NCBI RefSeq assembly: GCF_003386535.1
Contig: NZ_QTTN01000042.1
Coordinates: forward strand, 1-59,579
Direction of reading: 5' to 3'
Origin: Paenibacillus taihuensis
GTDB taxonomy: Bacteria; Bacillota; Bacilli; Paenibacillales; Paenibacillaceae
DNA: 59,579 nt
Made by a program: the position numbers and the translations under genes. The notes under the pieces were generated by a model. The model saw nothing but the letters and a program-made list of their open reading frames with translations. It ran no database searches and had not been told where the DNA came from. Below are positions 23,469 through 32,475 of the stretch, one piece after another; positions within the stretch are counted from its first letter, which is position 1; each line of letters opens with the position of its first letter.

Positions 23469-24563
23469 TTATAGTGGCTGCTTCACAGCTTTTCGCAAAC
23501 TTCCAATCAACCATAATAGTAAAGGGATTCCAAAGTAAACGAAAGGGTAGAAGTAACCGATGAGATACAGGTTTTTGAAGCTATGCGATATTCGGATATG
23601 GTGCGAGCTGTAGATGACAATTGCGAGCCAGACAATCGTCATGAAACAAGCGATCAGTTTCCAGTTCTTATAGCCCGTCCATTCGGATAACCCATAGCTA
23701 AGGATAAACAGATAAACGGATAGCTTAATAAAGTTGCCGAACATCCAGAAGGTGACATAGAACGAATCGATGTTTTGAATGAAATTGAGAATTGTTACAA
23801 ATTTCGTAAGGTAGTAAGTCGGGTGCACCAATTCGGAAGCCAAGTTCGGACCGGTCACGAATAGGACAACCAAGGTGGATAATATACCCCATATCATTGC
23901 AACCGCCGTTCCCCAGAGAATCGCGCGCGAGGCAGTTCGCTTATTTTCGGCGAAGAAGAACAGCATGAGAATGATTGTTGGATCTACGATATAGTTGTAC
24001 GAATAGAAGGTTCCCTTCAGGATGTGAATCCAGCCCGAGTCCGCATAGATGGGCAGTATACGCTTCATATCGATGTATTTGAAATTCAGGAACAGATGAG
24101 AGTAACAGAAGATGATAAAGAAGGGGCCAATCGCCTCTGCACAGCGGCTAATTGCCGTTAATCCGCCTCTATATACCGCATAAACCGCGAGAAACAACGT
24201 ACACACGATGAGCACGATCGTAGGTGTATTATGCAACAGAATTAAGTTTTGAAATTCGACCATAGCCGTAGTTAACGTCGATAACTGCCAGAGCCACAGC
24301 AGGAAATATACGATGACAATCGTTTTGCCTAGCAGAGTGCCTAAGAGGTCTTTGATGAAGAACACTAACGTTTTATCCTTATTCTGCATGCATACCCGGA
24401 GCATGATCCATGTGGCGGCCATCATGATCATGCCTCCGAGCAGCATGGAAATCCAACAATCCTGCCTTGATTCTTCCATAGCTAATCGAATAGGGAGGAA
24501 GGAGCTCACGATTATCGAGGAAATACTGACCATCCAGAACATTGGATAACTGCCTATCTTCAT
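23469..24563 (-). CDS. gerKB: Spore germination protein GerKB (GerB family)
   Basis: 364 residues, about 10 transmembrane helices, of the APC-superfamily-like germinant transporter fold (GerAB type). The FQNLILLHNTPTIVL region and the EWTGYKNWKLIACF region fit the family. GerB subunits form, with GerA and GerC subunits, the inner-membrane receptor that senses amino acids or sugars in the dormant spore. GGAGGTGATCGAAG precedes the ATG. It is the last gene of a gerKA-gerKC-gerKB operon. Confidence 0.9.
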   Translation of the reverse strand: MKIGSYPMFWMVSISSIIVSSFLPIRLAMEESRQDCWISMLLGGMIMMAATWIMLRVCMQNKDKTLVFFIKDLLGTLLGKTIVIVYFLLWLWQLSTLTTAMVEFQNLILLHNTPTIVLIVCTLFLAVYAVYRGGLTAISRCAEAIGPFFIIFCYSHLFLNFKYIDMKRILPIYADSGWIHILKGTFYSYNYIVDPTIILMLFFFAENKRTASRAILWGTAVAMIWGILSTLVVLFVTGPNLASELVHPTYYLTKFVTILNFIQNIDSFYVTFWMFGNFIKLSVYLFILSYGLSEWTGYKNWKLIACFMTIVWLAIVIYSSHHIRISHSFKNLYLIGYFYPFVYFGIPLLLWLIGSLRKAVKQPL

Positions 24564-24583
24564 CTTCGATCACCTCCGACTAT

Positions 24584-25735
24584 TTACAGCTTACCGATCA
24601 TCCCGATGGATTTGAGCTCGATATTCACCTGAACTTTAACGTCCATTTCCTTGAAGTGCTGATCCCAATCCTCTTTCTTCGACTTCCACCAGTATGGATA
24701 TTTGCGATGAAGATATTCGCCGATCCCGAATACATCGGCTCCCCAGTTCTGCACTTTATCAACAGTCTGCTGCATTTCCTTCTCCAGTTGTTTATTCATG
24801 TAGTTCTGGATGACAATCATGTTATCGACCTCTGACAAGTTTAGCTGTGTCGTATTTTCAAGAAGATAAGCTTGTGCCTTAACGCTCATTATGATTTGTT
24901 TAGATTCTTCTACGCGAACAGCATGAATTCGGCGTTTAAGATGGTTCAATCGGAACGATAGGTAGCCAATGCCGTCCTTCCATGGAATAGTTATGCCTTG
25001 GACGGTTTCATTTCCCGACATCCATCCTACCTTTGCACCTTCGACATCATCTACTATGCCTTTGACTTTAAGCTGCTTGTCCAAGACTGCGTACTTCGAC
25101 ACGATGGTATTCGTACTCATTAGATTGCTGCCTTTCTTGGAAGGTTTAATCTGAATGACGGGCAGCATAGAGCGCGTGCCTTCCGAGAGAGTCTCAATGA
25201 TGAGAGTCCTGGAAGAGAAGTTCCTGATTGCATTCGTCTGCATTTTCTTGTCTTCCCCGATACTGGAGAGCGGTTCCATCGGATGCTTCATCTTCAGGAA
25301 TTGTTTGGCGCTGGCACCTTTAATTAGCACGATAATATCTCTTAAGTTATTCGCTGGATCCCTGCCAAGCTTATCAAATATCTTCCTTACATCATTCTGA
25401 TTGAAATACTCTTCGCTTATCGCAATCAAGATACGATGGTTCATCATCAATCTGCGGGAGGTTTCCCTTTGAATTTTCTGTTGCGCTTCGTAGATATCCT
25501 TGCCTTTGGCCGACAGAATAATGAAATGATTGGAACCGCCGAAGCTTCCACCTTTACTCGGAGCTTGAGAGGTGATTACGACTTGATGGCTAATTTCCAT
25601 CTCTCCATTATCCGCACGATCAATGGCTGTACCGAGGACAAAAGCCAATTGATTCGGTTCGTCAAAATCCGTGCACCCAGAGAAGAACAGAATCATGATT
25701 AAAGAAAAGAATGCGAGTGCCATGAACCTAAGCAT
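24584..25735 (-). CDS. gerKC: Spore germination lipoprotein GerKC (Ger(x)C family)
   Basis: 383 residues. A lipoprotein signal peptide ends in the lipobox FFSGC (Cys near residue 21), followed by TDFDEPNQLAFVLGTAIDR, the usual Ger(x)C opening; LLENTTQLNLSEV and HRKYPYWW near the C-terminus match domain 3. It would be anchored by diacylglycerol to the outer face of the inner spore membrane. ATG 25735 shares one base with the gerKA stop (TGATG), which indicates translational coupling. Confidence 0.92.
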   Translation of the reverse strand: MLRFMALAFFSLIMILFFSGCTDFDEPNQLAFVLGTAIDRADNGEMEISHQVVITSQAPSKGGSFGGSNHFIILSAKGKDIYEAQQKIQRETSRRLMMNHRILIAISEEYFNQNDVRKIFDKLGRDPANNLRDIIVLIKGASAKQFLKMKHPMEPLSSIGEDKKMQTNAIRNFSSRTLIIETLSEGTRSMLPVIQIKPSKKGSNLMSTNTIVSKYAVLDKQLKVKGIVDDVEGAKVGWMSGNETVQGITIPWKDGIGYLSFRLNHLKRRIHAVRVEESKQIIMSVKAQAYLLENTTQLNLSEVDNMIVIQNYMNKQLEKEMQQTVDKVQNWGADVFGIGEYLHRKYPYWWKSKKEDWDQHFKEMDVKVQVNIELKSIGMIGKL

Positions 25736-27180
25736 CACGAACGCACTTTCTTGTTTCGACCGTTCTTCATCCAGAAGGGGTAACGAATAATCATGTCTTT
25801 GATCCGCGTACCATCGAACGGGGCAACAGGGCTCATATACGGTGTTCCGAATGATTCGAGCATCACCAGATTAATGAGCAAGAAGATAATGCCGAACGTG
25901 AAGCCGACAAAGCCGAGCAGACTGGAAATGAGCAATAGGATGTATCTGATCATGCGAAATGGAAGGGTGGCACTATATTTCGGAATCGTGTATGCGGCAA
26001 CGCCAGTCAAGGATATGACGATAATGATCGGCGTCGAGATGATTCCTGCTTCAACCGCTGCTTGCCCGATGATAAGCGCACCAATAATGCTAATGATCGG
26101 TCCGAGTTGATTGGGAAGATGAACGCCAGCCTCTTGCAATCCGTCGAAGATGACCATCATGAGCAACATTTCAATGACAGTTGGAAAAGGCGCGCTTTCC
26201 CTGGCCGTCGCAATGCCAAGCATCAGATTCACAGGGACCATCTCGGAATGAAACGTCGATAGCGCAACGTAAATCGCTGGCAAGGAAAAGGCGATAAACG
26301 CCATGAGGTAGCGAATCGCACGCATGCAAACGACGAACACAAACCTTTCAAAATAGTCGTCCGCTGATTGCAGTCCTGACCAGAAGGTAATGGGAAGAAT
26401 AAGCACAAACGGGGTTCCGTTCGTGATGAGTGCGATCTTGCCTTCTAATAAACTAGCAGCCACAATATCCGGGCGCTCGGTGTTCATGATTTGCGGAAAC
26501 ATGGAGAAGGAGGTGTTCTCCAGCCATTCCTCGAGATAAGAAGACTCGATGACGCCGTCGACATCGATCTCATCGAGCTTACCTCTTACATCCGCTAATA
26601 CTTTCTCATCCGCGATGCCTTGCATGTAAGCAAGGACCACTCCGGTTTGCGTGTATTTGCCTATCGTATAAGATTCCATTTTCAGTTGGGGATGAATAAT
26701 TCTCCGTCTGATTAACGACGTATTCGTACGAAGATTCTCCACGAAGCCTTCCTTGGCGCCGCGCAAGGTGGATTCTTTCTTCGGCTCTTCGATTCCTCGC
26801 TTCTCAAATTCTTGGACCCCCGCGATGATCGCAGAAGCTTCGCCATCCACCAAAATGGCCAAATTTCCTTGCAGGATATGCTGGATCAGATCCTCCAAAC
26901 TCTCGTCCGTCTTCACATTGGATAATGGAAGCCATTCGTGCTTGATCATCTCGGTGAGTGTCTGGATACGTGCAATGCCATGCGGCAAGCCGCTGAAGAT
27001 CAGAGGCTTCAGCAAATTATCCTCGACGCTTTGCAGCTTGGTCATGCCATCTAAATAAACAAGCAAGAGCAGCGATTCATCCTTTAACGTAAAGGATCGG
27101 ATCACAAGATCCGAACAGTTCGCTAATTGTTCTCGTAAAGAGGCTTCATTCTCTTGAAGACTACTGCTGATTAATCGCAA
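25735..27180 (-). CDS. gerKA: Spore germination protein GerKA (GerA family)
   Basis: 481 residues from TTG 27180, 10 nt after AAAGGAG. The N-terminal soluble domain (1-250) contains EEPKKESTLRGAKEGFVENLRTNTSLIRRRI, the standard GerA motif, and MFPQIMNTERPDIVAASLLEGKIALI. The C-terminal part has 5-6 transmembrane helices with PTVIEMLLMMVIFDGLQEAGVHLP and GALIIGQAAVEAGIIS. It is the first gene of the A-C-B receptor operon, with a sigma-G-like promoter upstream. Confidence 0.93.
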   Translation of the reverse strand: MRLISSSLQENEASLREQLANCSDLVIRSFTLKDESLLLLVYLDGMTKLQSVEDNLLKPLIFSGLPHGIARIQTLTEMIKHEWLPLSNVKTDESLEDLIQHILQGNLAILVDGEASAIIAGVQEFEKRGIEEPKKESTLRGAKEGFVENLRTNTSLIRRRIIHPQLKMESYTIGKYTQTGVVLAYMQGIADEKVLADVRGKLDEIDVDGVIESSYLEEWLENTSFSMFPQIMNTERPDIVAASLLEGKIALITNGTPFVLILPITFWSGLQSADDYFERFVFVVCMRAIRYLMAFIAFSLPAIYVALSTFHSEMVPVNLMLGIATARESAPFPTVIEMLLMMVIFDGLQEAGVHLPNQLGPIISIIGALIIGQAAVEAGIISTPIIIVISLTGVAAYTIPKYSATLPFRMIRYILLLISSLLGFVGFTFGIIFLLINLVMLESFGTPYMSPVAPFDGTRIKDMIIRYPFWMKNGRNKKVRS

Positions 27181-27218
27181 GGCTGTCCAGCTCCTTTCCT
27201 GCTCGTCGTCGTTCTGAA

Positions 27219-27249
27219 TATTATGGATGATATGGAGCGACCTTATGCA
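27219..27249 (-). promoter_or_regulatory. Sigma-G-like promoter of the gerKA operon
   Basis: On the minus strand TGCATA (27249-27244) and CATAATA (27225-27219) are 18 nt apart, close to the forespore sigma-G consensus TGAATR and CATACTA. Expression in the forespore is what a germinant receptor needs. Confidence 0.6.
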
Positions 27250-27275
27250 GAATTTGGTAACTATCGATGTTGTCT

Positions 27276-27328
27276 ATCATTTTCATAGAAACAATGATAT
27301 TGATCAATAATTTTGATTTTCATAGAAT
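27276..27328 (+). promoter_or_regulatory. LysR-type operator and promoter of ilvB
   Basis: ATCATT-N11-AATGAT (27276-27298) is a classical LysR-type T-N11-A dyad. It abuts TTGATC (27300-27305), 17 nt, TAGAAT (27323-27328). An almost identical arrangement precedes the TDT transporter gene at 31106-31158. Confidence 0.72.
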
Positions 27329-27369
27329 GAGTCAAACGTAGTTAGTCATAGTGAGTGGAGGGGAACGAG

Positions 27370-29115
27370 TTGAGACAGCAGGAGAAGGAACAGTCGAGGA
27401 AGGGTTGGCTTGGCAGACTGCATAGTAACGATATGGTAACAGGATCAGAGGCACTTATTCGCAGCTTGCTTATTGAAGGCGTGGAATGCGTATTTGGTAT
27501 TCCCGGTGGAAGTGTGTTGAACATCTACGATGCTATTCATGAAGTACCTGCTTTTAAACACGTATTAACGCGGCATGAGCAGGGGGCGATTCACGCCGCA
27601 GACGGGTACGCCCGCGCTACAGGTAAAGTTGGCGTTTGCTTTGCCACCTCTGGTCCAGGAGCGACGAATCTGATTACCGGCATTGCCACCGCTAACATGG
27701 ATTCCGTTCCACTGGTCGTCATTACTGGGAATGTGTCGACGGAGTTAATTGGCACGGATGCGTTCCATGAAGCGGATATTACCGGATTAACGATGCCGAT
27801 AACCAAGCATAACTTTCTCGTTCGTGATGTCTATGAGCTTCCGAAGATTATACACGAAGCCTTCTATATTGCATCCACTGGACGAAAAGGCCCTGTCCTA
27901 GTCGATATACCGAAGGATGTAACAAGCCAAATGATGATGTTCCAATATCCATTAGATGTGCCGAATATTCGAGGATATCGCCCGAACGACAATCCCGACG
28001 AGTCACAAATTCAGAAGCTTCTGAGCGCTATTGAACATGCGCAGCGGCCAGTGATTTTGGCCGGCGGCGGCGTTGTATATTCGAATGCATCCAAGGAATT
28101 GCTTGCGTTTGCTGAGAAAACCAGAATTCCTGTTACGACGACACTGCTCGGTCTTGGCGGATTTCCAAGCGCGCATGAATTATGGATGGGGATGCCCGGG
28201 ATGCATGGTACGTACACAGCCAATAGAGCGTTACAGAATTGCGATCTCCTCATTAGCATCGGTGCGCGATTCGACGATCGGGTAACGATGAAGCTAAGCG
28301 GATTTGCTCCGAAAGCAAGAACAATCGCGCATATTGATATCGATCCGGCAGAAGTCGGGAAGATCGTCCATACTGCAATTCCGTGCATTGGCGATGTGAA
28401 ATCCGTACTGATGCTCGCTAACGCTCATGTGAAACCTGCCATGTCAGAGGAGTGGTTGACCGAAATACAGGATAATAAGGCACAATTCCCTCTTCGTTAC
28501 ACTGATTCGGACAACCCCTTAAAGCCGCAATTCGTGATTGAAATGATTAGTGATACAACGAATGGCGAGGCAATCCTTACAACGGATGTCGGCCAGAATC
28601 AAATGTGGGCAGCTCAATTCTATTCGTTTAAACATCCGCGTTCGCTCATTACCTCAGGCGGCCTGGGAACGATGGGGTTCGGATTTCCGTCTGCAATAGG
28701 GGCGCAGGCAGGTAACCCAGACCGTCTTGTAGTTTCCATCAACGGGGACGGCGGGTTTCAGATGTGCGCGCAAGAGCTTGCGATCTGCGCGATTCATAAT
28801 CTTCCTGTGAAGATTGTCATTCTGAATAATCAAGTTCTCGGCATGATCAGGCAATGGCAAGAACTCATCTATGATGATCGCTTTAGTCATATGGACCTCT
28901 CCGGAAGCCCCGATTTCGTCAAACTGGCTGAAGCTTACGGCGTTAAAGGGCTCCGAGCCACAAACAAAGACGAAGCGCGCAATGCATGGAGAGAAGCTAT
29001 GGATACCTCAGGTCCCGTACTCATTGATTTCGTAATCAGTCAGGACGAGAACGTGTATCCAATGGTTACCCCAGGCTCGACGATAGATGACATGATTATG
29101 GGGGATGAACAATGA
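27370..29115 (+). CDS. ilvB: Acetolactate synthase large subunit
   Basis: 581 residues from TTG 27370, 5-6 nt after GGAGGGGAA. This ThDP enzyme condenses two pyruvates to acetolactate (or pyruvate with 2-ketobutyrate). Domains: N-terminal ThDP-binding with the catalytic Glu in [25 protein letters not shown]; central FAD-binding; C-terminal ThDP-binding with [30 protein letters not shown] (GDG-N motif). [14 protein letters not shown] fits biosynthetic AHAS. It overlaps ilvN by 4 nt. No ilvC, leuA or alsD follows, and no T-box precedes it; control seems to be by the LysR dyad instead. Confidence 0.94.
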   Translation: MRQQEKEQSRKGWLGRLHSNDMVTGSEALIRSLLIEGVECVFGIPGGSVLNIYDAIHEVPAFKHVLTRHEQGAIHAADGYARATGKVGVCFATSGPGATNLITGIATANMDSVPLVVITGNVSTELIGTDAFHEADITGLTMPITKHNFLVRDVYELPKIIHEAFYIASTGRKGPVLVDIPKDVTSQMMMFQYPLDVPNIRGYRPNDNPDESQIQKLLSAIEHAQRPVILAGGGVVYSNASKELLAFAEKTRIPVTTTLLGLGGFPSAHELWMGMPGMHGTYTANRALQNCDLLISIGARFDDRVTMKLSGFAPKARTIAHIDIDPAEVGKIVHTAIPCIGDVKSVLMLANAHVKPAMSEEWLTEIQDNKAQFPLRYTDSDNPLKPQFVIEMISDTTNGEAILTTDVGQNQMWAAQFYSFKHPRSLITSGGLGTMGFGFPSAIGAQAGNPDRLVVSINGDGGFQMCAQELAICAIHNLPVKIVILNNQVLGMIRQWQELIYDDRFSHMDLSGSPDFVKLAEAYGVKGLRATNKDEARNAWREAMDTSGPVLIDFVISQDENVYPMVTPGSTIDDMIMGDEQ

Positions 29116-29351
29116 ACACTCACACGATCTCGATGCTAGTAAACAACCATCCTGGTGTCCTGCAGCGAGTAGCAGGATTATTCAGTCGCCGCGGGTTCAA
29201 CATTGAGAGTCTGTCTGTAGGGCAGTCGGAAGAACCAGGCTTGTCCCGTATGATCATTGTGACAGCCGGAGATGATAAAACGCTTGAACAAATAACAAGA
29301 CAGCTCAATAAACTGATCGATGTTATCCAGATTGCTGTTGCTGTGATTTGA
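29112..29351 (+). CDS. ilvN: Acetolactate synthase small subunit, short form
   Basis: 79 residues, one ACT domain: [43 protein letters not shown]. IlvN/IlvH proteins usually have about 160 residues with a second C-terminal domain; here only the N-terminal ACT half is present, like E. coli IlvM or IlvN. It would bind and activate the large subunit and give valine sensitivity. ATG overlaps the ilvB stop (ATGA). Confidence 0.9.
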   Translation: MNTHTISMLVNNHPGVLQRVAGLFSRRGFNIESLSVGQSEEPGLSRMIIVTAGDDKTLEQITRQLNKLIDVIQIAVAVI

Positions 29352-29384
29352 TACGAACGAAGCGTTGAAAGGTCGGTAGCTTGG

Positions 29385-30074
29385 ATGGATAGGGATGAAG
29401 TAATCGTGAACAAAATAACGAACAGCGCGAAGCGGAAATCATTATTCCATTTTACAAGAGTCCGCAATCTCGCTTCCATGGCGCGTGCCGATGCACTGTA
29501 TTCATGTATAGAAGCTAATCCTGCTCTAGCTGAAGAAAGTCGAGGAAGCAGCATTGAAATGCAGCTACATGGTCATGTTTTCGTGGCGAATGCCCATCTG
29601 CGTATTGTAGATCAAGTGATGGCTGCGGGCGTCACGCAGCGTGAATTTCAGCAGTATCTCGATCAGCACGTATTCTTCTGGCCGACCCGAAGGAACTGCC
29701 TCAAAATGCTGGAGACCTATACGAGAAGGGAACCTGATGAGGGATTTGCCGTGCTGCAGCTGGATGCGCAAGCGCTGCTAAGCGACTTCTTTGACAATGT
29801 GAAGTTATCCAAGTACGATTCCGGAAGCTCGCCTCGATATCCCGCTCGTACTTCCTATAAGAAAAGCTTGGACATGTTCTTGCCCATTGCGCAATTCGAA
29901 ACCATGAAAGCAAGTTACTTACCTGCAAAACCTTCCGAAATATTTGAAATCCTTGTTGAAGGGAAAGTAGCAGGCTTGTCCCGTTATATAGAGGCTATTT
30001 ATTGCAAGCAGGTCACGGATCTTCCAGAAATGTGGAGGAAATATGCTCGGCCGCTCCAAACTTTCGATTCCTAA
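29385..30074 (+). CDS. DUF7002-like protein of unknown function
   Basis: 229 residues from ATG 29385, 12 nt after AAAGG. The N-terminal LFHFTRVRNLASMARADALYS resembles the 'H-x-T-x-x-x-N-L' opening of DarT and other ADP-ribosyltransferase-like folds, and QRVFFWPTRRNC-type sequence (residues 88-102) matches DUF7002 proteins. I cannot identify a catalytic Glu. It follows ilvN by 33 nt and probably belongs to the ilvBN transcript. Function unknown. Confidence 0.6.
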   Translation: MDRDEVIVNKITNSAKRKSLFHFTRVRNLASMARADALYSCIEANPALAEESRGSSIEMQLHGHVFVANAHLRIVDQVMAAGVTQREFQQYLDQHVFFWPTRRNCLKMLETYTRREPDEGFAVLQLDAQALLSDFFDNVKLSKYDSGSSPRYPARTSYKKSLDMFLPIAQFETMKASYLPAKPSEIFEILVEGKVAGLSRYIEAIYCKQVTDLPEMWRKYARPLQTFDS

Positions 30075-30160
30075 TAATCGAGGCAAAATGAGGGATAGTA
30101 AGCATCAAAGCACAGAGCATAGAGCATAGATGGACAGCCGGAGGGAAAGGGGCGATCAAG

Positions 30161-31051
30161 ATGGAGATGCGTCAGTTGGAATACTTCATCGCGACATGCG
30201 AAGAATTGCATTTCACCAGGGCTTCCGTCAAGCTCGGCATTACTCAGCCTTCATTAAGTCATCAAATCAAGGCGCTTGAGGACGAGCTTGGCGTGCCGTT
30301 ATTCGACCGGATCGGGAAGAAGATTGCAATAACGGAAGCGGGAATGATTCTATACAGACAGAGTAAGTTGGCGTTCGGCAATCTATCCAGTGCCAAAGAA
30401 CAGATTGGGGAGCTCCAGCAAATTGAACGAGGCACATTAGCGATCGGCGCGCTTCCAGGAGAGCTGAATCAGTTAGTCTCGTCCTTGCTGCTCCAATTTC
30501 ATCGCGATTATCCAAAGGTTCGAATCAAGATCTTCGGCGTCGAAGACATTGTAGAACGTGTCTTGCAGAATGAATTGGATCTAGCCATTACGATTCTTCC
30601 GATCGAGAACGAGAGGGTTTACACGATTCCCCTTTATGAGGAGAGGTTTTATTTTGTTGCGACCGCGCAGCACCCCTATGCTGGCCGCGACTCCATCAAT
30701 TTCGAAGAGATTATGAATGTGCCGATCGTGATGTTTCCCGAGACCCACCGGTGTCGGCAGCTGGTCGATTCGACGTGTATAAGGGCAGGCTTCACTTTCC
30801 AGCCTCTGATCGAAACGACGACGATTGATTCGTTGTTTGGGCTCGTTCGCTCAGGTGCAGGAGGGACTGTGCTTTCGAAAACCCTCTTCGAGATGTATAA
30901 CTACGAAGATTTGATTCCAATCCCGATTGAGAATCCGACGCTAAGCCGGGAAGTGGGCATCGTGTACCTTCGTGATAAATACATGGGGAAAGCTTCGCAA
31001 GGATTCATTGATCTGCTGACCGCGCACGTTAGAATGCTGAAGCAGGGATAA
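30161..31051 (+). CDS. LysR family transcriptional regulator
   Basis: 296 residues. N-terminal winged helix-turn-helix: MEMRQLEYFIATCEELHFTRASVKLGITQPSLSHQIKALEDELGVPLFDR. Residues 90-290 form the effector-binding domain. The sequence is nearest in pattern to the CynR-type group. AAGGGG precedes the ATG. It lies between two LysR-type promoters (27276 and 31106) that share a dyad, so it is the likely regulator of both ilvBN and the TDT transporter unit. The inducer is unknown. Confidence 0.92.
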   Translation: MEMRQLEYFIATCEELHFTRASVKLGITQPSLSHQIKALEDELGVPLFDRIGKKIAITEAGMILYRQSKLAFGNLSSAKEQIGELQQIERGTLAIGALPGELNQLVSSLLLQFHRDYPKVRIKIFGVEDIVERVLQNELDLAITILPIENERVYTIPLYEERFYFVATAQHPYAGRDSINFEEIMNVPIVMFPETHRCRQLVDSTCIRAGFTFQPLIETTTIDSLFGLVRSGAGGTVLSKTLFEMYNYEDLIPIPIENPTLSREVGIVYLRDKYMGKASQGFIDLLTAHVRMLKQG

Positions 31052-31105
31052 CGAATAGACGATTCCATTCGCTATGATCGTAATCCCTTATGATTGTTTT
31101 TATCT

Positions 31106-31158
31106 ATCATTCTCATCGAAACAATGACATTGAACAATCATTTTAGATTTCATAGAAT
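31106..31158 (+). promoter_or_regulatory. LysR-type operator and promoter of the TDT transporter unit
   Basis: ATCATT-N11-AATGAC (31106-31128), TTGAAC (31130-31135), 17 nt, TAGAAT (31153-31158). Over 58 nt it matches the ilvB promoter at about 49 positions by hand alignment, with identical spacing of every element. Confidence 0.72.
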
Positions 31159-31232
31159 AAGGCATCGGCAAATTTCGGAACTGAATCATGACTGGAAATT
31201 GTCTATCTATTAATAGGGAGTGGTACCGTTTC

Positions 31233-32216
31233 ATGCAAACTATGGCTGCCGTTACGAAACAAAGAAGCATAGGATCCATACAATTTTTGCCCGTTAATTT
31301 ATTTGCGGCGGTTATGGGGATCTCGGGATTGTCATTAGCTTGGAGGCAGGCAAGTCAATTGTTTAGCGTTCCAACGATCATCGCAGACATCAGTGGAATG
31401 ATCGCAATTTTACTTTTTATCGTGCTTGGTATCGGATATCTATGGAAATGGGCGCTGTATCCGCATAAGGTGAAAACCGAATTCATGCATCCGATCATCG
31501 GCAATTTTTACGGAACAATCGCGGTTGCCATTCTCTTGCTTTCATCTATAGTCGGCGTTTACAGCAAGCATACGGGGCAAGTCATTTGGATCATAGGTAC
31601 GATATCGGCTTTAGTTCTCTGCTTCGTATTCGTTACTCGATTATTGAACGGGAATTTCGAGCCCGTTAACAAGGTTCCGGCATCACTGATTCCCGTAGTT
31701 GGAACACTAGACATTTCGGTTGCCGGAGGTACCATGCCATTCCCTTGGGCACATGAGATTAATTTATTGTCCCTTGCAGTCGGAGGATTCGTGGCCTTGG
31801 TATTCTTTACATTAATCTTCTCCAGGCTGATTCATCATGCGCCGATGCCGACAGGTCTAACGCCATCCATGATCATCATGATTGCGCCTTTTGAAGTCGG
31901 TTTTCTAGGGTATACGAATTTGGAACAACGCATTGACTCATTCGCTTCCATTCTGTACTACTTTGGACTGTTCCTATTCGTCGTCTTGTTCTTCAAAGTA
32001 TTTCGAAAGTCTAATCCGTTTGGCGCTTCTTGGTGGGGGGTAAGCTTCCCGATGGCAGCTCTTAGCAATGCCGCTTTAAAATACGCGATGTTCGTTGACT
32101 CATGGCTCTTAATCGACGTTTCGGGAATCATTCTAGTCTTACTAAGTTTGGTCGTTGTCATCCTGTTTATTCGAACAACGAAGCTGCTATTCAGTGGGAA
32201 TTTGCTTAAACAATGA
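31233..32216 (+). CDS. TDT/SLAC1 family transporter (TehA-like)
   Basis: 327 residues, about 10 transmembrane helices, of the tellurite-resistance/dicarboxylate transporter family: NLFAAVMGISGLSLAWRQAS at the start, FMHPIIGNFYGTIAVAILL and PFPWAHEINLLSLAVGGFVALVFF. ATG 31233 follows AGGGAG; an earlier ATG at 31188 lacks a ribosome binding site. Members transport C4-dicarboxylates, sulfite or small anions. Coregulation with ilvBN suggests export of an organic acid, which is inference. Confidence 0.88.
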   Translation: MQTMAAVTKQRSIGSIQFLPVNLFAAVMGISGLSLAWRQASQLFSVPTIIADISGMIAILLFIVLGIGYLWKWALYPHKVKTEFMHPIIGNFYGTIAVAILLLSSIVGVYSKHTGQVIWIIGTISALVLCFVFVTRLLNGNFEPVNKVPASLIPVVGTLDISVAGGTMPFPWAHEINLLSLAVGGFVALVFFTLIFSRLIHHAPMPTGLTPSMIIMIAPFEVGFLGYTNLEQRIDSFASILYYFGLFLFVVLFFKVFRKSNPFGASWWGVSFPMAALSNAALKYAMFVDSWLLIDVSGIILVLLSLVVVILFIRTTKLLFSGNLLKQ

Positions 32217-32254
32217 CCGATTCCAACACAAACCAATTAAGGGGTTGAGTGACA

Positions 32255-32458
32255 ATGTATACAAAACTTCAATATGACGTGGATTTTGAAAATGCGATTC
32301 TTTTCGCACAATATATCATGGTTGTAGTGGAAGCGAAGATGGCAGGCGGGGGCTTAGTCGAGCGTTATGACAACGATCATGTATGGGTAAATGGTCAACA
32401 GTATGCCAGAGCTCAAACCTCATTCATTCAAATGCCTTCGCCTGAGATGAGTTCATAA
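32255..32458 (+). CDS. Small hypothetical protein, 67 aa
   Basis: ATG 32255 follows AAGGGG by about 10 nt. Opens MYTKLQYDVDFENAILFAQ; no membrane helix or known motif. It sits between the TDT transporter and a membrane protein gene (17 nt downstream), probably cotranscribed. Confidence 0.65.
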   Translation: MYTKLQYDVDFENAILFAQYIMVVVEAKMAGGGLVERYDNDHVWVNGQQYARAQTSFIQMPSPEMSS

Positions 32459-32475
32459 TAAAGGAGGATATCTAA

